From: Burkholderia cenocepacia
Lineage (GTDB): Bacteria; Pseudomonadota; Gammaproteobacteria; Burkholderiales; Burkholderiaceae
Assembly: GCF_900446215.1 (NCBI RefSeq)
Contig: NZ_UAQZ01000018.1
Location: 248,001 to 312,000, forward strand
Length of the DNA: 64,000 nt
Direction: 5' to 3'
The position numbers and the translations under genes were made by a program. The notes beneath the pieces were generated by a model that was given only the letters and a program-made list of their open reading frames with translations, was not told the origin of the DNA and did not search any database. Shown in pieces: positions 1 through 7,249 of this stretch; the stretch's first letter is position 1, and every line of letters starts with the position of its first letter.

Positions 1-73
1 TGACCGGCAGGAGCATGCGTTGACCTCTCGCAGCGGGGACAAACCCGAACGGCATGACGACAGGGAGACAGAC

Positions 74-1108
74 ATGGAGTTGCAACAGAAATCGGTATCG
101 GTCCGGATCTACCGCTGGCTGTGCGAAGACGCGCGTGCGAACGGCATCGATCCCGCACCGCTTTACGAGACGCTCGGCATCGGGCCGGCCGAACTCGCCG
201 ACGACACGCGCCGCATCGCGGGCGACCGGCACGTGGCCGCGATGCAGTTGACGAGCGGCTGGCCGCTGTCGTGGCATCGCCCGCCGCCGGAGGTCGTGCC
301 GTGGCTCGTGCCGTTTCCCGAGCTCGCCGGCATCACCTGCAACGCGGCGACGCTGCGCGACGCGTTGCACGGCTACCTGCGCTATCGCGAGCTGATCGGC
401 AACGTGGACTGGGTGTTCGCGCACGAGAACGGCGACGCGATCGCGATCGAGTACGTGAACGAAGGAGACGGCCGGCACGCGGGCAGCGCGTTCGCGAACC
501 TCGCGATCCTCGCGGCGCTCGCGCGCCTGTACGACCCGCAGGTGCGCATCGACGACGCCGAATTCGCCGGCCGCGCGTTCGCGCCCGTTGCCGCGCTGCG
601 CGACATGCTCGGTGCGCCGGTCTCGTTCGATGCCGCGCACAACCGCATCGTGCTGCGCTCTGCGCACATCGACACGCCGTTCGAGCGCTACAACGCACCG
701 CTGGCCGGCATCCAGCGCCATGCCGCCGACGCCGCGCGCGAGCGCGTGCGCGCCCGCTCGACGTTCGGCTCGTCGGTCGAGCAATGCGTGCGCGACTGGC
801 TGCGCACCGCCGACGACGCCGACGTGCCGACCGATACGCTGATGCAGCACGTGTGCACGCGCTTCGCGATGTCGCGCTGGACGCTGCGCCGGCGGCTGCA
901 TCGCGAAGCCGTCGGGTTCCATGCGCTCGTCGCGCAGGCGCGGCTCGGCGAGGCGCGCGACCTGCTGCTCAATACGCGGTTGCCGATCGGCGAGATCGGC
1001 GTGCGCGTCGGCTTCCGTTCGACGAGCGCGTTCACGCGCTTCTTCACGCGCGAACTCGGCGCGGCGCCGAGCCGCTTTCGCGACGGGCACGGCGACCGGT
1101 GGCGTTGA
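74..1108 (+). CDS. AraC-family transcriptional regulator
   Basis: A 344-residue DNA-binding regulator. The N-terminal ~200 residues look like the arabinose-binding-type sensor domain found in OruR/ArgR-like AraC proteins. The last ~110 residues form the double helix-turn-helix; its second helix pair lies in GEIGVRVGFRSTSAFTRFF, the usual AraC signature. I chose the ATG at 74 over an upstream in-frame start at 20 because AGGGAGA (62-68) is correctly spaced and the preceding 18 residues are polar and unlike the family. The target is not evident: the next gene is an unrelated nuclease-fold gene 49 bases downstream, and the upstream neighbour lies outside the window. The family call is secure; the ligand and regulon are unknown. 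Confidence 0.88.
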   Translation: MELQQKSVSVRIYRWLCEDARANGIDPAPLYETLGIGPAELADDTRRIAGDRHVAAMQLTSGWPLSWHRPPPEVVPWLVPFPELAGITCNAATLRDALHGYLRYRELIGNVDWVFAHENGDAIAIEYVNEGDGRHAGSAFANLAILAALARLYDPQVRIDDAEFAGRAFAPVAALRDMLGAPVSFDAAHNRIVLRSAHIDTPFERYNAPLAGIQRHAADAARERVRARSTFGSSVEQCVRDWLRTADDADVPTDTLMQHVCTRFAMSRWTLRRRLHREAVGFHALVAQARLGEARDLLLNTRLPIGEIGVRVGFRSTSAFTRFFTRELGAAPSRFRDGHGDRWR

Positions 1109-1157
1109 TGCCGTTTTTTTCTGAGACACTGGCGGCTTCGCATCCCGCCGCTCCGCC

Positions 1158-2027
1158 ATGTCCTGGTTTCTGTATCTGATCGAATGCGCCGACGACAGCG
1201 TCTACACGGGCATCACGACCGATGTCGCCGCGCGCTTCGACGAACACGCGTCCGGCAAGGGCGCGCGCTACACGCGCTCGCGCAAGCCGCGCGCGGTGCT
1301 CGCGTCGTTTCCACTGCCCGACCGGTCGAGCGCGTCGCGCGCCGAGTACTGGGTGAAGCGGCTCACGCCCGCGAAAAAGCGCGAGCTGGCGGCGGGTTTG
1401 CGTACGCTGGAATCGGTGTTGCCGGCGGCGGTCGCGCTCGACGAGCGCGGAGATACGGCCGGGACGAAGGCCACGGCGCGCGGGCGGAAGAAAGAGCCGA
1501 CGGAAAACACCGACGATGCGGCGAAGGCTGCGGCAACGGAACAGGTCGCCGGGAAAAAGCCGAAGGCCGGAAAAGTTGCCGGGTCGGCAACGGCCGCGAA
1601 GACGGCGAAGCCCGCAAAGGGCACACCAGCGTCGAAGTCGAAGTCGAAGTCGAAGTCGAAGTCGACGCAATCAAATCAAGCCGCACCGGACGCGAAACGT
1701 GCAAAAGCCGACGGCAACGCTGCTGCAAAAAAGACCTCGTCGCGTGGCGCACCGGTAAAGAAAACCGGCTCGCCCTCTTCCGCGTCGTCGAAAAGGAAGG
1801 TACCGGCCACTGCCGGCAAGCCGGCCGCGAGCGTACGCGACGAGGCCGCTTCCGCACCGGCCCGGCGCCGTCCAGCGGCCAGGAAAGCCGCCGCTGCGAC
1901 CGCTCCGTCCGTTGTCCCGCCGCGCGCGAAACGCGCGAAGAATGCACCGGCCACCCCGCCCCTGCCTGCGTCCCCGCCGGCCCGCCGGAAAACCGCACGC
2001 GCAAAACAAAACCGCGCGGCCTCCTGA
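1158..2027 (+). CDS. GIY-YIG nuclease-fold protein with long Lys/Ala/Pro-rich tail
   Basis: Residues 1-~85 are a compact GIY-YIG domain of the UPF0213/YhbQ type: FLYLIECADDSVYTGITTD carries the two tyrosines, followed by the conserved Arg and the RAEYWVKRLT helix. YhbQ-like proteins are normally about 100 residues, but this one has 289. The remaining ~200 residues are almost only Lys, Ala, Pro, Ser and Arg, resembling histone H1-like tails. The tail includes a run of Ser-Lys pairs encoded by a tandem hexanucleotide (1631-1666). The nuclease fold suggests DNA binding or repair, but no substrate is established for this subfamily. No clear ribosome binding site precedes the ATG. It converges on ppa. 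Confidence 0.85.
   Translation: MSWFLYLIECADDSVYTGITTDVAARFDEHASGKGARYTRSRKPRAVLASFPLPDRSSASRAEYWVKRLTPAKKRELAAGLRTLESVLPAAVALDERGDTAGTKATARGRKKEPTENTDDAAKAAATEQVAGKKPKAGKVAGSATAAKTAKPAKGTPASKSKSKSKSKSTQSNQAAPDAKRAKADGNAAAKKTSSRGAPVKKTGSPSSASSKRKVPATAGKPAASVRDEAASAPARRRPAARKAAAATAPSVVPPRAKRAKNAPATPPLPASPPARRKTARAKQNRAAS
1631..1666 (+). repeat. tandem hexanucleotide repeat inside the GIY-YIG gene
   Basis: Five exact copies of GTCGAA followed by one GTCGAC. Read in frame they encode alternating Ser-Lys. The unit is six bases, so copy-number change would lengthen or shorten the tail by two residues without a frameshift. Confidence 0.85.
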
Positions 2028-2045
2028 GGAGACACGCGCGGTTTG
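2008..2045. terminator. stem-loop between convergent GIY-YIG gene and ppa
   Basis: The inverted repeat AACCGCGCG / CGCGCGGTT spans the stop codon of the GIY-YIG gene, with A-rich and T-rich edges on the two strands. It could serve both convergent genes. The loop is long (about 16 bases), so efficiency is uncertain. Confidence 0.45.
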
Positions 2046-2081
2046 CGTTCCGTACGAACCGGCCGTCGGCCGGCACGCCGC

Positions 2082-2609
2082 TTACTTCTTGTAGTTCGCG
2101 GCGCCGTCGGTGATTTCCTTGTGCGCGGCTTCGATGCCGGCCCAACCTTCGACCTTCACCCACTTGCCCTTCTCGAGCGCCTTGTATTGCTCGAAGAAGT
2201 GCTTGATCTGGTCCTTCAGGTACTCGGGCACGTCGTCGATCGTCTTCAGGTTCGCCGTCATCGGGCAGATCTTGTCGTGCGGCACCGCGACCAGCTTCGC
2301 GTCGACGCCCGACTCGTCGGTCATCTGCAGCATGCCGAGCACGCGCGAACGCACGATCGAGCCGGCCAGCAGCGGGAACGGCGTGATCACCAGCACGTCG
2401 ACCGGATCGCCGTCGCCCGACAGCGTCTGCGGGATGTAGCCGTAGTTCACCGGGTAGCGCATGCCCGTGCCGATGAAGCGGTCGACGACGAGGAGGCCCA
2501 GTTCCTTGTCCGCCTCGTACTTCACCGGATCGCTTTGCGCGGGAATCTCGATGATCACGTTGAAATCTTGCGGCAGGTCCTTGCCGGCCGGAACATGATT
2601 GAAGCTCAT
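2082..2609 (-). CDS. ppa: inorganic pyrophosphatase
   Basis: A 175-residue soluble family I pyrophosphatase, which hydrolyses PPi to phosphate in the cytoplasm and so pulls biosynthetic reactions forward. The metal-binding signature DGDPVDVLV lies at about residues 66-74, and KYEADKE and [10 protein letters not shown] also match the family. Length equals the E. coli enzyme. The start is the ATG at 2609 ([11 protein letters not shown]). A longer in-frame reading to 2786 adds only non-conserved sequence and would cross the promoter. A perfect TATAAT lies about 85 bases upstream on this strand. It is divergent from the aldehyde dehydrogenase operon. Confidence 0.97.
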   Translation of the reverse strand: MSFNHVPAGKDLPQDFNVIIEIPAQSDPVKYEADKELGLLVVDRFIGTGMRYPVNYGYIPQTLSGDGDPVDVLVITPFPLLAGSIVRSRVLGMLQMTDESGVDAKLVAVPHDKICPMTANLKTIDDVPEYLKDQIKHFFEQYKALEKGKWVKVEGWAGIEAAHKEITDGAANYKK

Positions 2610-2693
2610 GAGCACTCTCTGTAGGTCGATGGGAATTCGGGACAGGGCGCCGCGGCCGATGCCGCCGCGGGCGTCCCCCAAAAGGAATGCGCC

Positions 2694-2699
2694 ATTATA
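2694..2699 (-). promoter_or_regulatory. probable -10 element for ppa
   Basis: On the minus strand the sequence reads TATAAT, preceded by TTGGC. It gives a leader of roughly 80 bases before the ppa ATG. No good -35 hexamer is visible at 17 bases. Confidence 0.5.
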
Positions 2700-2800
2700 G
2701 CCAATCGACCGGTGGCGTCCGGATGACGATCGGCGCGATAATCGTTCCGGATGTCCGGGCGTCGGGCCGGCTGCGTTGCACGTCAATCACAAGGTATGGA

Positions 2801-2832
2801 ACCCGAGCAAGCGCTGAAGCGCTAACTCGGGT
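2801..2832 (+). promoter_or_regulatory. stem-loop in the aldehyde dehydrogenase leader
   Basis: The outer arms ACCCGAG (2801-2807) and CTCGGGT (2826-2832) enclose an inner AGCGC / GCGCT stem with a TGAA tetraloop. The structure ends about five bases before the AGGAGG ribosome binding site (2837-2842), so it could affect translation or mRNA stability. Confidence 0.6.
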
Positions 2833-2846
2833 CGACAGGAGGAGAC

Positions 2847-4286
2847 ATGGAAGAAGCGAAGCACTTCATCGCGGGCGAATGGACGTTGCCCGCGCAACTG
2901 GAAACCATCCCGGTCGTCGATCCGTCCGACGGCCAGCCGTTCGCGACGATCGCGCGCGGCACCGCGCCCGACATCGAGCGCGCGGTCGCCGCGGCCCGCG
3001 ACGCATTCGCAGGCCCATGGGGCGCCGCGAGCGCCGCCGAGCGCGGCCGCGTGCTGATGCGGCTGTCGGCGCGCGTGACCGATTCGATCGAGGAACTCGC
3101 CGCGATCGAGGCGCGCGATACCGGCAAGCCGCTGAAGCAGGCGCGCGCCGATGCAGCCGCGCTCGCACGCTACTTCGAGTTCTACGCGGGCGCGGCCGAC
3201 AAGCTGCACGGCGAAACCCTCCCCTACCAGGCCGGCTACACGGTGCTGACGGTGCGCGAACCGCACGGCGTCACGGGCCACATCGTGCCGTGGAACTACC
3301 CGATGCAGATCTTCGGGCGCAGCGTCGGCGCGGCGCTCGCGGCCGGCAACGCGTGCGTGGTCAAGCCGGCCGAGGACGCGTGCCTGTCCGTGCTGCGCGT
3401 CGCCGAACTGGCCGCCGAGGCCGGGCTGCCGGCCGGCGCGCTCAACATCGTCACCGGCTACGGCCATGAAGCGGGCGCCGCGCTCGCCCGCCATCCGGGC
3501 ATCGACCACATCTCGTTTACGGGTTCGCCGGCCACCGGCAAGCTGGTCACGCAGATGGCCGCCGAGAACCACGTGCCGGTCACGCTCGAACTCGGTGGCA
3601 AGTCGCCGCAAATCGTGTTCGCCGATGCCGACCTCGACGCCGCGCTGCCCGTGCTCGTGTCCGCGATCGTGCAGAACGGCGGGCAGACCTGCTCGGCCGG
3701 CAGCCGCGTGCTGATCGAGCGCGCGGTGTACGAGCCGCTCGTCGAGCGTCTCGCCACCGCGTTCAACGGGCTGCGCGTCGGCCCGAGCCGCGCCGATCTC
3801 GATTGCGGCCCGCTGATCAACGCGAAGCAGCAGCAACGCGTGTGGGATTTCCTGTCCGACGCGCAGCACGACGGCATTCCGATGGCCGCGCACGGGCAGG
3901 TCGTCGCCGATGCGCCCGAAAGCGGCTTCTATCAGGCGCCCGCGCTGTTGCGCGACGTGCCGCCGTCGCACCGGCTCGCGCAGGAGGAAGTGTTCGGCCC
4001 GGTGCTCGCGGCGATGCGTTTCGTCGACGAGGACGAAGCCGTCGCGCTCGCGAACGGCACGCCGTACGGCCTCGTCGCGGGCATCTGGACGCGCGACGGC
4101 GCGCGCCAGATGCGTCTTGCGCGGCGCCTGCGCGCGGGTCAGGTGTTCATCAACAACTATGGCGCGGGCGGCGGCGTCGAGCTGCCGTTCGGCGGCGTCG
4201 GCCATTCGGGCCATGGCCGCGAGAAGGGCTTCGAGGCGCTGTACGGCTTCACCGCGCTGAAGACGATCGCGATCCGGCACGGCTGA
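2847..4286 (+). CDS. NAD(P)-dependent aldehyde dehydrogenase
   Basis: A 479-residue enzyme of the classical ALDH superfamily, oxidising an aldehyde to the acid with NAD(P)+. Key residues are visible: Asn150 in the VPWNYP stretch, Lys173 in VVKPAE, cofactor-loop FTGSPATGK at 224-232, general base Glu248 in LELGGKSPQ, and nucleophile Cys282 in GGQTCSAGSR. Length is normal. An AGGAGG site lies five bases before the ATG. It is the first gene of an apparent operon with an SDR dehydrogenase and an MFS carrier, suggesting import and stepwise oxidation of a small carbon source; the substrate cannot be read from sequence. Confidence 0.93.
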   Translation: MEEAKHFIAGEWTLPAQLETIPVVDPSDGQPFATIARGTAPDIERAVAAARDAFAGPWGAASAAERGRVLMRLSARVTDSIEELAAIEARDTGKPLKQARADAAALARYFEFYAGAADKLHGETLPYQAGYTVLTVREPHGVTGHIVPWNYPMQIFGRSVGAALAAGNACVVKPAEDACLSVLRVAELAAEAGLPAGALNIVTGYGHEAGAALARHPGIDHISFTGSPATGKLVTQMAAENHVPVTLELGGKSPQIVFADADLDAALPVLVSAIVQNGGQTCSAGSRVLIERAVYEPLVERLATAFNGLRVGPSRADLDCGPLINAKQQQRVWDFLSDAQHDGIPMAAHGQVVADAPESGFYQAPALLRDVPPSHRLAQEEVFGPVLAAMRFVDEDEAVALANGTPYGLVAGIWTRDGARQMRLARRLRAGQVFINNYGAGGGVELPFGGVGHSGHGREKGFEALYGFTALKTIAIRHG

Positions 4287-4301
4287 ACGCACGGCACGCG
4301 A

Positions 4302-4329
4302 CGGGCGGCCGCTAGCACCCGGCCGCCCG
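4302..4329 (+). promoter_or_regulatory. intercistronic stem-loop, ALDH-SDR
   Basis: A perfect 10-bp inverted repeat, CGGGCGGCCG / CGGCCGCCCG, with an 8-base loop, sits 42 bases before the SDR ATG. There is no T-run, so it looks more like an mRNA processing or stabilising hairpin than a terminator. Confidence 0.6.
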
Positions 4330-4371
4330 CCGACACACGACGACTCGCACTACCTGCACAGGAGACACACC

Positions 4372-5130
4372 ATGCGGTTGACCGGCAAGACGGCCATCGT
4401 CACGGGCGGCGGCTCGGGGTTCGGCGAAGGCATCGCGAAGACATACGCGCGCGAAGGCGCGAACGTCGTCGTCAACGACCTGAACGGCGCGGCGGCCGAG
4501 CGCGTCGCGAGCGAGATCGCGCTCGCGGGCGGCAAGGCGATCGCGGTGGCCGGCGACGTGTCGAAAGAGGACGACTGGCGCACGCTGCTGCAGGCCGCGC
4601 TCGACGATTTCCACGCGGTGCAGATCGTCGTGAACAACGCCGGTACCACGCACCGCAACAAGCCCGTGCTCGACGTGACGGAGGCCGAATTCGACCGCGT
4701 GTACGCGGTCAACATGAAAAGCCTGTTCTGGTGTGTGCAGACCTTCGTCCCGTATTTCCGCGCCCAGGGCGGCGGCGTGTTCGTGAACGTCGCGTCGACG
4801 GCCGGCGTGCGGCCGCGCCCGGGCCTCGTCTGGTACAACAGCACGAAGGGTGCGATGATCATCGCGAGCAAATCGCTCGCGGCCGAGCTCGGCGCCGACC
4901 GCATCCGCGTGAACTGCATCAATCCGGTGCTCGGCGAAACCGCGCTGATGACCGAGTTCATGGGCTGCGAGGACACCCCGGACAATCGCCGCCGCTTCCT
5001 CGCGACGATCCCGCTCGGCCGCTTCTCGACGCCGCAGGACATCGCGAACGCCGCGCTTTACCTGGCATCCGACGAAGCGGAATTCATCACCGGCGTCTGC
5101 CTCGAAGTCGACGGCGGACGCTGCATCTAG
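4372..5130 (+). CDS. SDR-family NAD(P)-dependent oxidoreductase
   Basis: A 252-residue classical short-chain dehydrogenase. The cofactor motif TGGGSGFG is at 11-18, NNAG at 88-91, and the catalytic residues are Ser142, Tyr155 and Lys159 (YNSTK). The C-terminal GVCLEVDGGRCI matches the FabG-like tail. It probably oxidises an alcohol or hydroxy-acid to the carbonyl. It lies between an aldehyde dehydrogenase and an MFS transporter in the same direction, so the three probably act on one substrate. An AGGAG site precedes the ATG. The substrate is unknown. Confidence 0.92.
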   Translation: MRLTGKTAIVTGGGSGFGEGIAKTYAREGANVVVNDLNGAAAERVASEIALAGGKAIAVAGDVSKEDDWRTLLQAALDDFHAVQIVVNNAGTTHRNKPVLDVTEAEFDRVYAVNMKSLFWCVQTFVPYFRAQGGGVFVNVASTAGVRPRPGLVWYNSTKGAMIIASKSLAAELGADRIRVNCINPVLGETALMTEFMGCEDTPDNRRRFLATIPLGRFSTPQDIANAALYLASDEAEFITGVCLEVDGGRCI

Positions 5131-5173
5131 TCGTACCCGGCCGCACGATCGCCCCGTATTGCTTCGCACGGAA

Positions 5174-5203
5174 CCGGATCGGGCATCACCGCGCCCGATC
5201 CGG
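5174..5203 (+). promoter_or_regulatory. intercistronic stem-loop, SDR-MFS
   Basis: A perfect 11-bp inverted repeat, CCGGATCGGGC / GCCCGATCCGG, with an 8-base loop, lies in the 145-base gap before the transporter. It lacks a following T-run. Confidence 0.6.
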
Positions 5204-5275
5204 CCACTACAAGGACAGCGGTGCATCCGATCCAGGCAATCGCGCAAGCGCTCATCCGGATCGACAGGAGACAAC

Positions 5276-6580
5276 ATGGCAACATCGACGCAGTCGCTGC
5301 CGGGCTCGTCCGGCGCATTCGAGGAAGCAACCTACCGCAAGGTGTCGTGGCGGCTCGTGCCGCTCCTGCTGCTGTGCTACGTGGTCGCGTATCTCGATCG
5401 CGTGAACGTCGGGTTCGCGAAGCTGCAGATGGCGAGCGACCTGCACCTGAGCGATACCGTGTACGGGCTCGGCGCCGGGATCTTCTTCTTCGGCTATTTC
5501 CTGTTCGAGGTGCCGAGCAACATCATCCTGCACCGGGTAGGCGCCCGCGTGTGGATCGCCCGCATCATGGCGACGTGGGGCGTGATCTCGATCCTGACGA
5601 TGTTCGTCACGACGCCCGCGATGTTCTACGTGATGCGCTTCCTGCTCGGCGTCGCCGAAGCAGGCTTCTTCCCCGGCGTGATCCTCTATCTCACCTACTG
5701 GTATCCCGCGCACCGGCGCGGCCGGATGACGACGTTCTTCATGACGGCCGTCGCGCTGTCCGGCGTGATCGGCGGGCCGATCTCGGGCTTCATCCTGAAG
5801 GCGTTCGACGGCGTCAGCGGCTGGCACGGCTGGCAATGGCTGTTCCTGCTCGAAGGCATCCCGTCGGTGCTCGCCGGCGTGCTCGTGTTCTTCACGCTCG
5901 ACGAGCGGATCGCGAAGGCGACGTGGCTGACCGACGAAGAAAAGGCGCTGCTCGCCCGCAACGTCGACGCGGAGGAAGCCACCAAGGAGGACCTGCCGCT
6001 CGGCGCCGTGATGTCGAGCCCGCGCGTGTGGCTGATGGCGTTGATCTATTTCTCGTTCGTGATGGGGCTGTACGGCGTCGGCTTCTGGTTGCCGACGATC
6101 ATCAAGGCGACGGGCGTGACCGACACGTTCATGATCGGCCTGCTGTCCGCGATTCCGTATGCGGCCGCGGTGGTCGCGATGATCCTGATCGCGCGCAGCG
6201 CGGACAAGCACCGCGAACGCCGCTGGCACCTCGCGATTCCGGCCGCGATCGGCGCGATCGGCCTCGTGCTGTCGGTGATCTGGGCGCACCAGACGGCGCT
6301 CGCGATGCTCGGCCTCACGCTCGCGACGATCGGCATCCTGACGACGCTACCGCTGTTCTGGAGCCTGCCGACCGCGTTCCTCGGCGGCGCGGCGGCCGCC
6401 GCCGGCATCGCGATGATCAACTCGATCGGCAACCTCGCCGGCTTCCTGAGTCCGTACCTGATGGGCTGGCTCAAGCAGGTGACGGGCGCCAACGATGCGG
6501 GCATGTACATGCTGGCCGGGTTCCTCGTGCTCGGCGGGCTGCTAGCGCTGTCGGTGCCGAAACGGCTCGTCGACAAGTGA
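5276..6580 (+). CDS. MFS transporter, anion:cation symporter type
   Basis: A 434-residue inner-membrane carrier with about 12 hydrophobic segments. The first helices carry YVVAYLDRVNVGFAKLQM, typical of the ACS family (hexuronate, tartrate and phthalate carriers). These proteins import organic anions with protons. I chose the ATG at 5276 because AGGAG (5266-5270) sits at ideal distance; the open frame upstream to 5159 overlaps the intercistronic hairpin and is not family-like. It is the last gene of the ALDH-SDR-MFS unit and is followed by a terminator-like stem-loop. The substrate is inferred only to be an organic acid. Confidence 0.9.
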   Translation: MATSTQSLPGSSGAFEEATYRKVSWRLVPLLLLCYVVAYLDRVNVGFAKLQMASDLHLSDTVYGLGAGIFFFGYFLFEVPSNIILHRVGARVWIARIMATWGVISILTMFVTTPAMFYVMRFLLGVAEAGFFPGVILYLTYWYPAHRRGRMTTFFMTAVALSGVIGGPISGFILKAFDGVSGWHGWQWLFLLEGIPSVLAGVLVFFTLDERIAKATWLTDEEKALLARNVDAEEATKEDLPLGAVMSSPRVWLMALIYFSFVMGLYGVGFWLPTIIKATGVTDTFMIGLLSAIPYAAAVVAMILIARSADKHRERRWHLAIPAAIGAIGLVLSVIWAHQTALAMLGLTLATIGILTTLPLFWSLPTAFLGGAAAAAGIAMINSIGNLAGFLSPYLMGWLKQVTGANDAGMYMLAGFLVLGGLLALSVPKRLVDK

Positions 6581-6654
6581 CGACGCGCGGCGCGTAAACG
6601 CGCGCCCGGATCGATCGAACATGCCGGCCGATTTCCGGCCCGTTTTTCCCCGAT

Positions 6655-6694
6655 ACGCCCCGCCGTCCGGCATTGCCGGTCGCCGGGGCGTTTT
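6655..6694 (+). terminator. probable terminator of the ALDH-SDR-MFS operon
   Basis: The arms ACGCCCCG / CGGGGCGT enclose a smaller CCGG-ATTG-CCGG-type hairpin and are followed by TTTT. A second, weaker hairpin with a longer T-run (around 6622-6647) lies just before it. Confidence 0.6.
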
Positions 6695-6751
6695 CGATGC
6701 CGGACAGGCACACCCCGGATCGGCTGAACGTCTCGCCCATCCGGCGACATC

Positions 6752-6835
6752 CCATTAATGACAAAATTGTTCCCTTATAGTCCTTTTTATATGGAACAAT
6801 AAAGACAGCCAAAGGAATCTCCTACCCTACAATTC
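6752..6835 (+). promoter_or_regulatory. AT-rich promoter region with inverted repeat, before the HTH/hydrolase pair
   Basis: An unusually AT-rich stretch in this GC-rich window. It contains ATTGTTCC (6766-6773) and its exact complement GGAACAAT (6793-6800), separated by 19 bases. The arrangement suits an operator for a dimeric or tetrameric regulator, possibly the HTH protein encoded immediately downstream. Confidence 0.5.
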
Positions 6836-7249
6836 ATGTTCCACACCGTCGAAGACACCGCCGCCCGCCTGCGCGTCCATCCGAAGACCGTCCTGCGGTT
6901 CATTCGCGACGGCAAGCTGCGCGCGACGCGGGTCGGCCGTGCATACCGCATCCTCGACGCGGACCTCGCCGCGTTCGCCCGGACGGAGCCGGCCTCGCCC
7001 GCGCCGCGTGCGGTGCGTGTCACCAGCATCGTCGACATTCCCGATGCGTCGCAGTCGCTGCACCAGTACCTGTCGCGGTCGCTGCACGCAATGGCGTCAG
7101 GCCGCGCATCGTACGTCGACCCCGTGCGAATCGACGTCACGTTCGATCCCGCCTCGAGCGTGGTCAAGATCATCGTGACCGCGACACCGGCGGACACGGC
7201 CGCGCTGATGTCGTCGCTCGACATGCTGCTCCAGCAAAGCGGGACATGA
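6836..7249 (+). CDS. excisionase-family helix-turn-helix DNA-binding protein
   Basis: A 137-residue protein. Residues 1-~48 form a MerR/Xis-type winged helix-turn-helix: FHTVEDTAARLRVHPKTVLRFIRDGKL, then RVGRAYRI. Such domains bind DNA in excisionases and small regulators. The C-terminal ~85 residues are a separate domain that I do not recognise, possibly for ligand binding or oligomerisation. No integrase or other phage gene is nearby, so a regulatory role is more likely than excision. The gene overlaps the next one by ATGA (7246-7249), so the two are translationally coupled. Confidence 0.8.
   Translation: MFHTVEDTAARLRVHPKTVLRFIRDGKLRATRVGRAYRILDADLAAFARTEPASPAPRAVRVTSIVDIPDASQSLHQYLSRSLHAMASGRASYVDPVRIDVTFDPASSVVKIIVTATPADTAALMSSLDMLLQQSGT

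Noticed and set aside
1631-1666. Tandem hexamer as a phase-variation switch
   Set aside because: The unit is a multiple of three, so copy-number change would not shift the frame; only tail length could vary.
6836-7249. Excisionase gene as sign of a prophage or integrative element
   Set aside because: There is no integrase, attachment-site-like repeat or other phage gene nearby, and its overlap with a hydrolase gene points to a regulator.
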